Positions 27,636 to 47,258 of a stretch of 64,000 nt of DNA are shown in pieces. Under the pieces are notes generated by a model. That model had not been told where the DNA came from. It worked only from the letters and a program-made list of their open reading frames with translations, and did not search any database. Position 1 is the stretch's first letter. Each line of letters begins with the position of its first letter. The translations under genes and the position numbers were made by a program. The stretch lies in NCBI RefSeq assembly GCF_019733395.1, contig NZ_JAIHOO010000001.1:2790501-2854500 (forward strand), given 5' to 3'. The DNA comes from Lysobacter sp. BMK333-48F3. GTDB taxonomy: Bacteria; Pseudomonadota; Gammaproteobacteria; Xanthomonadales; Xanthomonadaceae.

Positions 27636-28169
27636 ATGGCTCTTAATCTGTCTCAGAAGCAAGAAGTAGTCGCCGAGCTGGCAGAAGTCGCCGCGAAGGC
27701 CCACTCCTTGGTTGCTGCCGAGTACGCGGGCATCACGGTCGGTCAGATGACCGCGATGCGCAAGAAGGCTCGCGAAACCGGTGTGTACTTGCGTGTCGTC
27801 AAGAACACCCTGGCCTCGCGCGCCGTGGCCGGTACCGAATACGAGTGCGTCCAGGACAAGCTCGTCGGTCCGCTGCTGTATGCGTTCTCGACCGAAGAAC
27901 CCGGCGCCGCCGGGCGTCTGATCAAGGAATTCGCCAAGGGTAACGACAAGCTGCAGGCCAAGGTCGTCGCCGTGGGCGGTCAGGTTTATCCGGCCAGCCA
28001 CGTCGAAGTCCTCGCCTCGCTGCCGACCCTCGACCAGGCCCTGGCCATGCTGGCCCGCGTCCTGTCCGAACCCGCCAGCATGTTCGCCCGCGCCGTCAAG
28101 GCCGTGGCCGACAAGCAGGGCGGCGGCGAAGTCGCTGCCGAAGCGCCGGCCGAGGCGGAACCGGCCTGA
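27636..28169 (+). CDS. rplJ: 50S ribosomal protein L10
   Basis: A 177-residue L10, the base of the stalk that carries L12 dimers. The N-terminus [29 protein letters not shown] and the rRNA-binding [24 protein letters not shown] are typical. The C-terminal helix that recruits L12 is followed by an acidic/Ala tail. The start at 27636 has an AGGAGGAG ribosome-binding site; the upstream in-frame ATG at 27534 would run through a repeat. rplL follows after 71 bases. Confidence 0.97.
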   Translation: MALNLSQKQEVVAELAEVAAKAHSLVAAEYAGITVGQMTAMRKKARETGVYLRVVKNTLASRAVAGTEYECVQDKLVGPLLYAFSTEEPGAAGRLIKEFAKGNDKLQAKVVAVGGQVYPASHVEVLASLPTLDQALAMLARVLSEPASMFARAVKAVADKQGGGEVAAEAPAEAEPA

Positions 28170-28240
28170 TCGCCGGCCCGCATTCGCGACCGCTTCACTG
28201 AATCCGATTCGAAAGATCACAATTTCCTGAGGTAATACAC

Positions 28241-28615
28241 ATGTCCCTGTCCAACGAACAGATCGTCGACGCCATCGCCGAAAAGACCCTGATGGAAGTC
28301 ATGGAACTGGTTCGCGCGATCGAAGAGAAGTTCGGCGTCACCGCCGCTGCTCCGGTCGTCGTGTCCGGCGGCGGCGCCGCCGAGGCCGCTCCGGTCGAAG
28401 AGCAGACCGAGTTCAACGTCATCCTGAAGGCTGCCGGCGAGAAGAAGGTCGAAGTCATTAAGGCCGTCCGCGCCATCACCGGCCTGGGCCTGAAGGAAGC
28501 CAAGGACCTGGTCGAAGGCGCTCCGCAGACCGTCAAGGAAGCCGTCTCCAAGGACGACGCTGCCAAGATGAAGAAGGACCTCGAAGCCGCTGGCGCGACT
28601 GTCGAAGTCAAGTAA
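28241..28615 (+). CDS. rplL: 50S ribosomal protein L7/L12
   Basis: A 124-residue L12. The N-terminal dimerisation domain ([30 protein letters not shown]) is followed by an Ala-rich hinge (about residues 36-52) and the factor-binding C-terminal domain ([39 protein letters not shown]). Full length for the family. The last gene before the rpoB spacer. Confidence 0.98.
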   Translation: MSLSNEQIVDAIAEKTLMEVMELVRAIEEKFGVTAAAPVVVSGGGAAEAAPVEEQTEFNVILKAAGEKKVEVIKAVRAITGLGLKEAKDLVEGAPQTVKEAVSKDDAAKMKKDLEAAGATVEVK

Positions 28616-28653
28616 GCGTTACTTGCGTCGCCGTTTTTCTTTGGCGACCACCG

Positions 28654-28681
28654 AAGGCTGGGGACGTAAGTCCCCGGCCTT
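28654..28681 (+). terminator. Hairpin in the rplL-rpoB spacer (likely attenuator)
   Basis: The stem AAGGC-T-GGGGAC pairs with GTCCCC-G-GCCTT around the loop GTAA, 39 bases after rplL. It has no T run, so it is not a strong terminator. By position it corresponds to the partial terminator/processing site between rplL and rpoB in E. coli, which sets the ratio of ribosomal protein to polymerase. The role is inferred. Confidence 0.5.
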
Positions 28682-28692
28682 TGGCCGTTCCA

Positions 28693-28778
28693 AGGGAATT
28701 GGGAATGGGGAATAGGGAATCGCAGAAGCAGCCTTCGGCTCTTACCGATTCTCCATTCCCCATTCCCGGTTCCCGGCT
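28693..28778. repeat. GGGAAT-type palindrome before rpoB
   Basis: The left arm (28693-28722, GGGAATTGGGAATGGGGAAT units) and right arm (28744-28778, CCGATTCTCCATTCCCCATTCCC) pair around a loop of about 21 bases. The rest of the 343-base rplL-rpoB spacer (28779-28958) has no gene and no clear motif. Confidence 0.75.
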
Positions 28779-28958
28779 CCACCCGAGTTGTCAGTCGGAA
28801 GTAGCGGGAGAGGGCGTGCTGGTGCCGGCAATACCAGCGACTTCCCACTGGCAATTTTTACGTCATTAGTCCCCACGAGCCGCGGACGCGCGGTTCGCCC
28901 GGAAATCCGCCTGCGGCGGGTTTCCCGGCCCATTAGCTAATCGAGGCGGTAGCTCACC

Positions 28959-33122
<4,164 letters not shown>

Positions 33123-33128
33123 GGAATG

Positions 33129-33230
33129 CCGGGAATCGGGAATGGGGAATAGGGAGTCGCGATAAGCGCCCCGTCCCCGTCCCGAAACCCGATCCGACCA
33201 TTCCCCATTCTCTATTCCCGATTCCCGGAG
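33129..33230. repeat. GGGAAT-type palindrome between rpoB and rpoC
   Basis: The left arm (33129-33159, CCGGGAATCGGGAATGGGG) starts 7 bases after the rpoB stop. The right arm (33197-33230, CCATTCCCCATTC, CTATTCCCGATTCCCGG) runs into the rpoC ribosome-binding site: the final GG is the start of GGAGAG, 8 bases before the ATG. Almost the entire rpoB-rpoC spacer is this element. Confidence 0.8.
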
Positions 33231-33237
33231 AGTTCAA

Positions 33238-37461
<4,224 letters not shown>

Positions 37462-37527
37462 GCGCGCTCGCCGCGCCCCGGTCCGGCCTCCAGGCCGGGT
37501 CGGTGCCGGCAAAACCGAGCTCGAAGG

Positions 37528-37559
37528 CAAGGCGGGCAGCGATGCCCGCCTTGTTTTTT
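37528..37559 (+). terminator. Rho-independent terminator after rpoC
   Basis: A perfect 10-base-pair stem CAAGGCGGGC/GCCCGCCTTG with a six-base loop is followed by TTTTTT. It ends the rplKAJL-rpoBC transcript, 67 bases after rpoC. The rest of the 445-base spacer up to rpsL contains the rpsL promoter and nothing else I recognise. Confidence 0.93.
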
Positions 37560-37791
37560 GCCCGATCGCCGCCCGCCCGCGTTCGCAGGGTGGGGTGTGG
37601 TGGGGGATGGCAAGTCCGGCAAAACCTGCTAGACTCGCGAATCGGATTGGACCCTTTGGGTCGCACTCCCAGATCACGAAATTAGGCGCAGGGAGCGCCT
37701 AGTGTTCGGCCCAGGGTAGGGCGGGATCATCGAATTAGGAACGAATCTGGCGCTGCCGCAGCGCTGGCTTCGCCTGTTCGCGCTGCCTGCG

Positions 37792-37821
37792 TTGACGGAA
37801 ACGTTAAGCGCGGGCTATACT
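37792..37821 (+). promoter_or_regulatory. Sigma70 promoter of the str operon
   Basis: TTGACG (37792-37797) and TATACT (37816-37821) are separated by 18 bases, in a local AT-richer patch 86 bases before rpsL. Both boxes are close to consensus. It should drive rpsL-rpsG-fusA and possibly tuf copy 2. Confidence 0.82.
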
Positions 37822-37906
37822 TTTTCGTCTCGGCGGGTCGGGTGCATTCGGCTTGCCGTTCGTTTCTCACGAAGCGGCCGCCCGGCCCCTCAATCAAGAG
37901 TTCCAG

Positions 37907-38281
37907 ATGGCAACCATCAATCAGCTCGTCCGCAAGCCGCGGCAGGCGACCACCTACAAGAGCACCTCGCCGGCGCTCGCGAACTGCCCGCAGCGTCGCG
38001 GCGTTTGCACCCGCGTCTACACCACCACCCCGAAGAAGCCGAACTCGGCGCTGCGCAAGGTTGCCAAGGTGCGCCTGACCAACGGTTACGAAGTCATTTC
38101 GTACATCGGCGGCGAAGGCCACAACCTGCAGGAGCACTCGGTGGTGCTGATCCGCGGCGGCCGCGTCAAGGACCTGCCGGGCGTGCGTTACCACACCGTG
38201 CGCGGCTCGCTCGACGCCGCCGGCGTCGCCAAGCGCCGCCAGGGCCGTTCCAAGTACGGCGCCAAGCGTCCGAAGTCCTAA
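37907..38281 (+). CDS. rpsL: 30S ribosomal protein S12
   Basis: A 124-residue S12 at the decoding centre. Both lysines that determine streptomycin sensitivity are the wild-type residues: Lys43 in [13 protein letters not shown] and Lys88 in [15 protein letters not shown]. Full length. The start at 37907 gives the universal N-terminus [11 protein letters not shown]; the upstream ATG at 37853 would add 18 non-family residues. First gene of the str operon. Confidence 0.98.
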   Translation: MATINQLVRKPRQATTYKSTSPALANCPQRRGVCTRVYTTTPKKPNSALRKVAKVRLTNGYEVISYIGGEGHNLQEHSVVLIRGGRVKDLPGVRYHTVRGSLDAAGVAKRRQGRSKYGAKRPKS

Positions 38282-38361
38282 GCGCGTCGCTGCCCAGGCG
38301 CGCGCATCGCGCCGCCGCCCGCAAGCACGTCTGTCCAGAATCACGAAAATAGGTACGCACC

Positions 38362-38829
38362 ATGTCGCGTAAAGGTTCCACCCCGCAGCGTTCGGTTCTG
38401 CCCGATCCCAAGCACGGCAGCGAGACGATCGCGCGCTTCATCAATATGGTCATGCAGAGCGGCAAGAAGTCCGTCGCCGAGAAGATCGTCTACGGCGCCA
38501 TGGACGTCATCGGCGAAAAGAATCCGAACGCCCTCGAGCTGGTCGAAAAGGCGCTGACCAACGTTTCGCCGTCGGTCGAAGTGAAGTCGCGCCGCGTCGG
38601 CGGCGCCACCTACCAGGTGCCGGTCGAAGTGCGCTCCTCGCGCCGCATGGCGCTGGCCATGCGCTGGCTGATCGAGTCGGCCCGCAAGCGCGGCGAAAGC
38701 TCGATGCCGCGCAAGCTCGCCGCCGAACTGCTCGACGCCTCCGAGAACCGCGGCGCGGCGATCAAGAAGCGCGAAGAAACCCACCGCATGGCGGAAGCGA
38801 ACCGCGCGTTCGCTCACTACCGCTGGTGA
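38362..38829 (+). CDS. rpsG: 30S ribosomal protein S7
   Basis: A 155-residue S7, primary binder of the 16S 3' domain and, in E. coli, the autoregulator of the str operon. Motifs are [43 protein letters not shown] and the [17 protein letters not shown] beta ribbon that contacts mRNA and S11. Full length. It sits 80 bases after rpsL and 141 bases before fusA. Confidence 0.98.
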   Translation: MSRKGSTPQRSVLPDPKHGSETIARFINMVMQSGKKSVAEKIVYGAMDVIGEKNPNALELVEKALTNVSPSVEVKSRRVGGATYQVPVEVRSSRRMALAMRWLIESARKRGESSMPRKLAAELLDASENRGAAIKKREETHRMAEANRAFAHYRW

Positions 38830-38970
38830 TCGCGGCGCCCTGACGACAGGGCCTTCGCAACATCCGCATGAGATGTTGCCGCGGCGGCTTCAAGGCCGCC
38901 TAGCGAACCGGAGGCCGCCGATAAGGCGGCGTCCGGCCATCTGGAATTCGAAAACTTACGAGAGGGTCCC

Positions 38971-41088
<2,118 letters not shown>

Positions 41089-41091
41089 GGC

Positions 41092-41217
41092 CCGGGATTC
41101 GGAATCGTGGATCCGGAATTCGCGCAACGAGTTCCGGATCCGCCGGGCCCGGATCCGATCGCAGACAACGGGGTCGGGAGACGCGCTCGCGGATCCCGGA
41201 TCCCAAACCACGAATCA
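41092..41217. repeat. GGGATT/GGATCC-type palindrome between fusA and tuf copy 2
   Basis: The left half (41092-41122, GGGATTCGGAATCGTGGATCCGGAATTC) and the right half (about 41188-41217, CGGATCCCGGATCCC, then CACGAATCACC) are complementary in several blocks, with a further GTTCCGGATCC / GGATCC repeat inside. It is a diverged member of the family found beside hemA, prs, ychF and rpoC. Confidence 0.65.
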
Positions 41218-41240
41218 CCGCAATTTAAAGAGAGACAACC

Positions 41241-42431
41241 ATGGCTAAGGGTAAATTCGAGCGCACCAAGCCGCACGTGAACGTCGGCACGATCGGTCAC
41301 GTCGACCACGGCAAGACCACGCTGACGGCCGCTCTGACCAAGGTCGGCGCCGAGCGTTTCGGTGGCGAATTCAAGGCGTACGACGCGATCGACGCGGCGC
41401 CGGAAGAAAAGGCTCGCGGCATCACGATCTCGACCGCGCACGTGGAATACGAATCGGCCGTGCGCCACTACGCGCACGTCGACTGCCCGGGCCACGCCGA
41501 CTACGTGAAGAACATGATCACCGGTGCGGCGCAGATGGACGGCGCGATCCTGGTGTGCTCGGCCGCTGACGGCCCGATGCCGCAGACCCGCGAACACATC
41601 CTGCTGTCGCGTCAGGTCGGCGTGCCGTACATCGTCGTGTTCCTGAACAAGGCCGACATGGTCGACGACGCCGAGCTGCTCGAGCTGGTCGAGATGGAAG
41701 TGCGCGAGCTGCTGACCAAGTACGAGTTCCCGGGCGACGACACCCCGATCATCCACGGTTCGGCCCGTCTGGCGCTGGAAGGCGACCAGAGCGAAATCGG
41801 CGTGCCGGCGATCCTGAAGCTGGTCGACGCGCTGGACACCTTCATTCCGGAGCCGGAGCGCGCGATCGACAAGCCGTTCCTGATGCCGGTGGAAGACGTG
41901 TTCTCGATCTCGGGCCGCGGCACCGTGGTGACCGGCCGTATCGAGCGCGGCATCATCAAGGTGGGCGACGAAATCGAAATCGTCGGCATCCGCCCGACCC
42001 AGAAGACCACGGTCACCGGCGTCGAAATGTTCCGCAAGCTGCTGGACCAGGGTCAGGCGGGCGACAACGCCGGCCTGCTGCTGCGCGGCACCAAGCGCGA
42101 CGACGTCGAGCGCGGCCAGGTGCTGGCCAAGCCGGGTTCGATCACCCCGCACACCGAGTTCGAAGCCGAAGTGTACGTGCTGTCGAAGGACGAAGGCGGC
42201 CGCCACACCCCGTTCTTCAAGGGCTACCGTCCGCAGTTCTACTTCCGCACCACCGACATCACCGGTGCGGTGACCCTGCCGGAAGGCGTCGAGATGGTCA
42301 TGCCGGGCGACAACATCAAGATGGTCGTGCAGCTGATCAACCCGGTGGCGATGGACGAAGGCCTGCGCTTCGCGATCCGCGAAGGCGGCCGTACCGTCGG
42401 CGCCGGCGTGGTGGCGAAGATCATCAAGTAA
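41241..42431 (+). CDS. tuf: Elongation factor Tu, copy 2
   Basis: A 396-residue EF-Tu with the same protein sequence as the copy at 23208. The nucleotide sequences match across the segments I compared from codon 3 to near the end, while the flanks are unrelated, which is the mark of ongoing gene conversion. It is the normal last gene of the str operon. The ribosome-binding site is AAAGAGAGA. A terminator-like hairpin follows at 42481. Confidence 0.98.
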   Translation: MAKGKFERTKPHVNVGTIGHVDHGKTTLTAALTKVGAERFGGEFKAYDAIDAAPEEKARGITISTAHVEYESAVRHYAHVDCPGHADYVKNMITGAAQMDGAILVCSAADGPMPQTREHILLSRQVGVPYIVVFLNKADMVDDAELLELVEMEVRELLTKYEFPGDDTPIIHGSARLALEGDQSEIGVPAILKLVDALDTFIPEPERAIDKPFLMPVEDVFSISGRGTVVTGRIERGIIKVGDEIEIVGIRPTQKTTVTGVEMFRKLLDQGQAGDNAGLLLRGTKRDDVERGQVLAKPGSITPHTEFEAEVYVLSKDEGGRHTPFFKGYRPQFYFRTTDITGAVTLPEGVEMVMPGDNIKMVVQLINPVAMDEGLRFAIREGGRTVGAGVVAKIIK

Positions 42432-42480
42432 TTCGCGGTAGAGCAATCCGCGGCGCGCCGGGTTTCCGGTTCGCCGCTCG

Positions 42481-42513
42481 CGCTGGCGGCCTTCGGGCCG
42501 CCAGCGTCGTTTT
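42481..42513 (+). terminator. Terminator after tuf copy 2
   Basis: The stem CGCTGGCGGCC/GGCCGCCAGCG with a TTCG-type loop (42481-42506) is followed by TCGTTTT. It closes the str operon 50 bases after tuf and isolates it from the secreted-protein cassette. Confidence 0.75.
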
Positions 42514-43353
42514 GGGAGTTCGGTTTTCGGCCCGATCGCGCTCATGGGGCGAGGCGAGCCGGTCGCCGGGCTTGCGCCGCCGTATCGCCAAGCGCGCGGT
42601 ATGGCATATCGCGCCGCGGCCGATGCGACGGCGGAAGGCGCGCGGGCGGCCGCGACGCGCAGCGCAAGTCCGCGCAGTCGGGGCGCGGGGCGGGGTCGGC
42701 CGGTGGCCGCTCAGAGCGTCCGCTGCCTGTCGATTCAAGCGATCTCGAGATGCCCCCGATGAACCCCGCGGCATCCTGGGGCTGCCTCGCACGGCTCGAT
42801 TGCACCGCCTCACCCATGGCTTTCGGCAGGTCCGAGTCCGCTGCTTCCGCTCTCGCAGACGCTGGCGCGCGGCCTGCGGCCGGCCTGGATCTTGCGCTCG
42901 CCGATGTCGGCATGCGCGCCCGATTCCAGGGCCTGCGAGAAACGTCGGGCCGGCTGGAAAACGCCCCGTTCTTTGTCGCCGCGCGGTTCCAGCAACGCGG
43001 CATCGATTATCGGCCGGAAAGCGTCATCGAAAATCCATTGTCGGGTCTATTCGTCGGGCATCGGTCAGGCATGATCGATAATCATTTTTAAAAAATTACT
43101 GATTTTATGGGGGTTTTCCCTCAGTGTGATTCGTTTACTACTCATATGAAACTATGCTGCGCGGCAATGCGGGGTTTTAGGCTTTGGCCTAGCGCGTCAC
43201 GGTGTCATTGAGCAGGGTGTCGATTAAATAATGTTAATTCTTGGGTGTTGGCGTATTTATTTAATTTTCGCTTGACCGGCGGTGCGGAGAAACTAACTTT
43301 CGTTGCGGGGCGCGGCCGCGCACTTTCCCCTGAACGACGAAAGGAGTTTTTCC
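42514..43353. other. Spacer before the protease cassette, with an AT-rich control region
   Basis: No gene is convincing in 42514-43070; overlapping frames of 60-190 codons exist on both strands, but none resembles a family. From about 43070 to 43310 the sequence turns sharply AT-rich (runs such as CATTTTTAAAAAATTACTGA and GTATTTATTTAATTTTCG), unlike anything else in the window. It probably holds the promoter and regulatory sites of the secreted gene pair. A TGTGATTCGTTTACTA half-site resembling a CRP/Clp box lies at about 43125; this is only suggestive. Confidence 0.5.
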
Positions 43354-44037
43354 ATGAAGTATGTGTGTCTCGGTTATGCGCTCGCCTTGGGCCTGGCGCT
43401 GCAGGCGCCGTCGCCGGCGCAGGCGCAGCAAACCCGCGCGGCAATGGCCGTCCCGGCCCTGACGGATGCGCAGGCCCGTCAGCTGATCCAGGGCTGGGTC
43501 GCCGCCCGATCGGTCTCGGCCGAACAGGCGGGGAGCCTGGTCAAGGTGCTGAGCCTGGACGGCGAGCGCTCGCTGCGTGCGTTGCGGGTCGGGCGGGCGG
43601 TGCCGGTCGCGTTCGTCGATCCGCAGCAGTTGCTGGCGGGCCGCGATATCGCCCAGGCCTCGCATGGCGCATCGACCCTGCGCTACGTGCTGTGGGACGG
43701 GCAGACCCCGGTCGGCCTGGCCACCCTCGAGCCCGATGCCAGGGGCCGCTATCAGGTGGTCGGCGTCGGCGCCTCGGGCCTGGCCAACGAGATCGAGGCC
43801 GTCGCCCTGCAGCAACCCGGGCAGGGCGGTCTGCGCCTGGTGCGCAGCCGCCAGGGCGTGGCCGATTTCCTGGAAGTGCGCGACGGCGGCCAGGCCGCGC
43901 GTTACGTGCCGCTGGCCGCGGCCCGCGCCAACCTGGCCTTGGATGCGGCAGCCGCCACGGCCCCGCAGGCGCTGACCGCCGCCCAGGCCACCCCCGTCTT
44001 GCGTGCCGCCGTGGCCGCAGCCCTCAAGCGTCCATGA
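43354..44037 (+). CDS. Exported partner protein of the cysteine protease
   Basis: A 227-residue protein with a signal peptide (residues 1-24, cleaved after AQA). Residues 34-65 are helical (LTDAQARQLIQGWVAARSVS). The core, about 70-190, is predicted beta-rich and includes RYVLWDGQTPVGLATLEPD, RYQVVGVGASGLANEIEAV and ARYVPLAAARANLAL. The end is Ala-rich. It has no cysteine outside the signal peptide and no enzyme motif. I do not recognise the family. It precedes the protease gene by 20 bases with its own AAGGAG site. Since the protease has no propeptide, this protein may be its inhibitor, folding helper or propeptide supplied in trans; that is inference. Confidence 0.8.
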   Translation: MKYVCLGYALALGLALQAPSPAQAQQTRAAMAVPALTDAQARQLIQGWVAARSVSAEQAGSLVKVLSLDGERSLRALRVGRAVPVAFVDPQQLLAGRDIAQASHGASTLRYVLWDGQTPVGLATLEPDARGRYQVVGVGASGLANEIEAVALQQPGQGGLRLVRSRQGVADFLEVRDGGQAARYVPLAAARANLALDAAAATAPQALTAAQATPVLRAAVAAALKRP

Positions 44038-44057
44038 GCCCGCAGGAGCTCCCGATC

Positions 44058-44648
44058 ATGTCCAATCGCAACCGCATCCGCTCCGTACTGGCGCCCCTGG
44101 CGCTGGCCCTGGCCGCGTTGGCCCCGGCCCAGGCCGGCTACCTGGTGAACTGGTCGACCCAGGAACAGCAGCACAGCTACTGGTGCTGGGCGGCGACCGC
44201 CAGCGCCATCCTCGCTTACCACGGCGTCGGCGCCAGCCAGTGCGCCACGGTCAATTACGACTTCCGGATCAACTACGCCTGCCAGAGCCAGCCCTTCGAC
44301 TGGAACGACAGCGCCAACCGTCCCAATTACCTGTACGGCAACGCCAGCGACGGCGTCGACCGGATCCTGTGGAACTGGGGGGTTTCGACCGTCAGCTACG
44401 ACCGCTCGCTGAGCTATTCCGAGATCGCCACCCAGATCGATACCCGCGGACCGCTGGCGGTGCGCTGGGGCTGGGACGGCGGCGGCGGGCATATTCTGGC
44501 GATCTACGGCTACCAGACCTTCGACGGCGTCGGCCACGTGGTCCTAGCCGATCCCTGGCCGGGCGAAGGCAACTCCTGGGTGCGCCACGACTGGGCGGTC
44601 AAGGGCGGCGGCCACACCTGGACCCATTCGCTGACGGCGTACCGTTAA
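44058..44648 (+). CDS. Secreted papain-fold cysteine protease (C39/C70-like)
   Basis: A 196-residue exported protein. Signal peptide 1-26 (AQA-GY). The active-site Cys43 lies in EQQHSYWCWAATASAILAYH, the Q...C-W-A-A pattern of AvrRpt2-like (C70) and C39-like papain proteases, with Gln37 or Gln38 as the oxyanion residue. The catalytic His145 is in GGGHILAIYGY, and Asp165 in VVLADPWPGEGNSW. The mature enzyme begins only 16 residues before the catalytic Cys, so there is no room for a pro-region. Other Cys are at 62 and 75 (possible disulfide). The substrate is unknown. It is co-transcribed with the partner gene 20 bases upstream. Confidence 0.85.
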   Translation: MSNRNRIRSVLAPLALALAALAPAQAGYLVNWSTQEQQHSYWCWAATASAILAYHGVGASQCATVNYDFRINYACQSQPFDWNDSANRPNYLYGNASDGVDRILWNWGVSTVSYDRSLSYSEIATQIDTRGPLAVRWGWDGGGGHILAIYGYQTFDGVGHVVLADPWPGEGNSWVRHDWAVKGGGHTWTHSLTAYR

Positions 44649-44670
44649 GCGCGGGCATCCGATCCGCCGC

Positions 44671-44696
44671 GGGCGCCCCGGAGGTCCGGGGCGCCC
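44671..44696 (+). terminator. Strong hairpin after the protease gene
   Basis: GGGCGCCCCGG pairs with CCGGGGCGCCC around AGGT, 22 bases past the protease stop. There is no T run (GTTCGGC follows), so it may be a processing stop rather than a true intrinsic terminator. It separates the cassette from the S10 operon. Confidence 0.55.
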
Positions 44697-45361
44697 GTTC
44701 GGCTGAACGGCGCGGCGGAGCCTTCCTGGCCGATGGCGCTGCCGTTACCATGTGCGCCCGCCGCGGCCGGTCTGATCGTTTGCCGGCGCCCCTGCGCACC
44801 GGGTTCCGCGGAACCGCGCCACGCGTGTGCTGGCCTCGGCGGCCGAGGCCGGGCCTGCCCGCCGGCGCTCCGGGCCAGCAGGCGAGGCGAGGCGAGGGCC
44901 GGGCCAGCCCTGGGCCGATCGCCAAGCGCTGCCGCCGCATCCCGACCCCGCGCGGAACCCGCGCCGGCGCGTCCGGAGTCCTCGCCCCGGCGCCCCTGAA
45001 TCCATGTGTTGCGTTGCCCGCACGAGTGCGTGTAGAATGCGCGACCACTGTGCCGTCCCTGCTTTTCCGGGATGGCGCAACCAGCGAAATGAGGGGCAGG
45101 ACGCGCCTCGTATTCGCCAGACAGGGATATGTCGCACGGCCGCGCTCCGTACGTTCCGGGCCCCCAGGGGCTTCCAAGGAACGCTAGACGGGGCGCTTCG
45201 TGCGTTCTACTCAGTCTGGGCGGGCCGGGTGACCGGGCCGCCTTAGCTTTTCCAGGCAAGGAAGCTCCGGAGCGAGGGTGTTGCTCTGGAGTGTTTGCGT
45301 TTTCGTGGGGCCGGCGCACCCAGAAGCCGTCCCGTCGCTCTTTTAACCAAGGAATTCCGTC
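44697..45361. other. Spacer and leader of the S10 operon
   Basis: These 665 bases contain no convincing gene. The first 300 are GC-rich with short direct and inverted repeats (GCGAGGCGAGGCGAGG, GCCTCGGCGGCCGAGGC). A promoter is at 45009-45038. The leader from about 45045 to rpsJ is some 317 bases, the size range in which proteobacterial S10 leaders carry an L4-responsive attenuator; the section CTCCGGAGCGAGGGTGTTGC/CTCTGGAG (about 45267-45294) can fold, but I cannot confirm a match. Confidence 0.5.
45009..45038 (+). promoter_or_regulatory. Sigma70-type promoter of the S10 operon
   Basis: TTGCGT (45009-45014) and TAGAAT (45033-45038) are 18 bases apart. This is the only good match in the 713 bases before rpsJ. 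It would give a leader of about 317 bases. Confidence 0.65.
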
Positions 45362-45673
<312 letters not shown>

Positions 45674-45683
45674 GGCAACCACC

Positions 45684-46337
45684 ATGACCGCGAAGAAGTA
45701 TTCGTTGGGCATCGTCGGTCGCAAGGCCGGCATGAGCCGTTTCTTCACTGAAGACGGCAAGTCGGTTCCGGTGACCCTGATCGAGGCGACTCCGAACCGC
45801 ATCACCCAGATCAAGACCGAAGACAGCGACGGCTACAGCGCCGTGCAGGTCACGGTCGGCGTGCGCCGCGCTGCGCTCGTCAACAAGCCGGAAGCCGGTC
45901 ACCTCGCCAAGGCGAAGGTCGAAGCCGGTCGCGGCCTGTGGGAGCTGCGCGTGGAAGCCGACCAGATCGGCGCTTTCGAAGTCGGCGGCGAGATCAAGGC
46001 CGACATCTTCGAAGCCGGCCAGCTGGTCGACGTCCAGGGCGTCACCAAGGGCAAGGGCTTCCAGGGCACGATCAAGCGCTGGAACTTCCGCATGGGCGAC
46101 GCGACGCACGGTAACTCGCTGTCGCACCGCGCTCCGGGTTCGATCGGCCAGCGCCAGACCCCGGGCCGCGTTTTCCCGGGCAAGAAGATGTCCGGCCACA
46201 TGGGCGCCGTGCAGCAGAGCACCCAGCGTCTTGAAGTGGTCAAGGTCGACGCCGAGCGCGGCCTGATCGCGATCAAGGGCGCCGTGCCGGGCGCGCCGGG
46301 TGGCGACGTCATCGTCCGTCCCTCGAGCAAGGCATAA
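45684..46337 (+). CDS. rplC: 50S ribosomal protein L3
   Basis: A 217-residue L3. The conserved extension that reaches the peptidyl transferase centre is [39 protein letters not shown] (about residues 134-172), including the Gln that PrmB methylates in E. coli (RQTPGRV). Full length. It lies 10 bases after rpsJ and 12 bases before rplD. Confidence 0.98.
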   Translation: MTAKKYSLGIVGRKAGMSRFFTEDGKSVPVTLIEATPNRITQIKTEDSDGYSAVQVTVGVRRAALVNKPEAGHLAKAKVEAGRGLWELRVEADQIGAFEVGGEIKADIFEAGQLVDVQGVTKGKGFQGTIKRWNFRMGDATHGNSLSHRAPGSIGQRQTPGRVFPGKKMSGHMGAVQQSTQRLEVVKVDAERGLIAIKGAVPGAPGGDVIVRPSSKA

Positions 46338-46349
46338 GGAGAGATGACG

Positions 46350-46955
46350 ATGGAACTCACCATCAACAACAGCAGCAAGACGCTGTCGGTCTCCGACGCG
46401 ATCTTCGGCCGCGAGTTCAGCGAAGACCTGGTCCACCAGGTGGTCGTTGCCTACCGCAACGCCGGTCGCGCCGGCACCAAGGCGCAGAAGACCCGCGCCG
46501 AAGTCAACGGCACGACCAAGAAGTCGAAGAAGCAGAAGGGCGGCGGTGCGCGTCATGGCGCGCTGACGGCTCCGATCTTCGTCGGCGGCGGCGTGACCTT
46601 CGCGGCCAAGCCGCGCAGCTTCGCGCAGAAGGTCAACCGCAAGATGTATCGCGCCGCGATCGCCGCGATCCTTTCCGAGCTGAACCGCCAGGGCCGCATC
46701 ACGGTCGTCGAGAGCTTCGATCTCGACGCTCCGAAGACCAAGGGCCTGATCGAGAAGCTGAAGGGTCTGTCGGTCGGCCAGCGTCCGCTGATCGTCACCG
46801 AAGACGCGACCGAGAACCTGTACCTCTCGGCCCGCAACCTGCCGTACGTCGAAGTGCGTGATGTCCAGGGCCTGGATCCGGTCGCCCTCGTCGGCGCCGA
46901 CTCGGTCGTGTTCACCGCCGAGGCGGTCAAGAAGATCGAGGAGTGGCTGGCATGA
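46350..46955 (+). CDS. rplD: 50S ribosomal protein L4
   Basis: A 201-residue L4, a lining of the exit tunnel and, in E. coli, the autogenous repressor of the S10 operon. The tunnel loop includes [34 protein letters not shown]. Two ATGs are in frame (46344 and 46350). I chose 46350: the ribosome-binding site AAGGAG lies 8 bases before it but only 2 before the first, and family members begin MEL. Its stop overlaps the rplW start (ATGA). Confidence 0.97.
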   Translation: MELTINNSSKTLSVSDAIFGREFSEDLVHQVVVAYRNAGRAGTKAQKTRAEVNGTTKKSKKQKGGGARHGALTAPIFVGGGVTFAAKPRSFAQKVNRKMYRAAIAAILSELNRQGRITVVESFDLDAPKTKGLIEKLKGLSVGQRPLIVTEDATENLYLSARNLPYVEVRDVQGLDPVALVGADSVVFTAEAVKKIEEWLA

Positions 46956-47248
46956 ACGACGCCAAGCTCTACAGCATCATCCGCGCGCCGCGCGTGTCCG
47001 AAAAGACCGCGCGTCTGCAGGAAGTTTCCAACCAATACGTCTTCGAAGTCTCGACGGAAGCTACCAAGGCCGACATCAAGGTCGCCGTGGAAAAGCTGTT
47101 CGACGTCAAGGTCGAGGCGGTCAACGTGGTCAACGTGAAGGGCAAGAACAAGGCCTTCCGTTTCCGCATGGGCCGTCGCGGCGACTGGCGCAAGGCGTAC
47201 GTGAAGCTGGCCGAAGGCCAGTCGATCGACGTGATGGCCAAGGCCTGA
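46952..47248 (+). CDS. rplW: 50S ribosomal protein L23
   Basis: A 98-residue L23 at the tunnel exit, the docking site for trigger factor and SRP. Typical segments: [58 protein letters not shown]. The ATG at 46952 overlaps the rplD stop (ATGA), which fixes the start over a GTG at 46943. Confidence 0.97.
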   Translation: MNDAKLYSIIRAPRVSEKTARLQEVSNQYVFEVSTEATKADIKVAVEKLFDVKVEAVNVVNVKGKNKAFRFRMGRRGDWRKAYVKLAEGQSIDVMAKA

Positions 47249-47258
47249 GGAAAGATCC

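Noticed and set aside
42512..43091. Several overlapping frames of 60-190 codons on both strands in the spacer after tuf, including one of 113 codons at 42750-43091.
   Set aside because: None has a good ribosome-binding site, a recognisable domain or exclusive codon preference. The plus and minus frames compete over the same bases. A short real gene cannot be fully excluded.
44599..45177. A minus-strand frame of 192 codons and plus-strand frames through the S10 leader.
   Set aside because: Arg/Pro/Ala-rich translation without structure, crossing the promoter and leader of rpsJ; no homology pattern.
46344..46349. ATG at 46344 as the rplD start (and likewise ATG at 48367 for rplV).
   Set aside because: The AAGGAG site is too close to these ATGs. 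The second ATG in each case has proper spacing and matches the family N-terminus.
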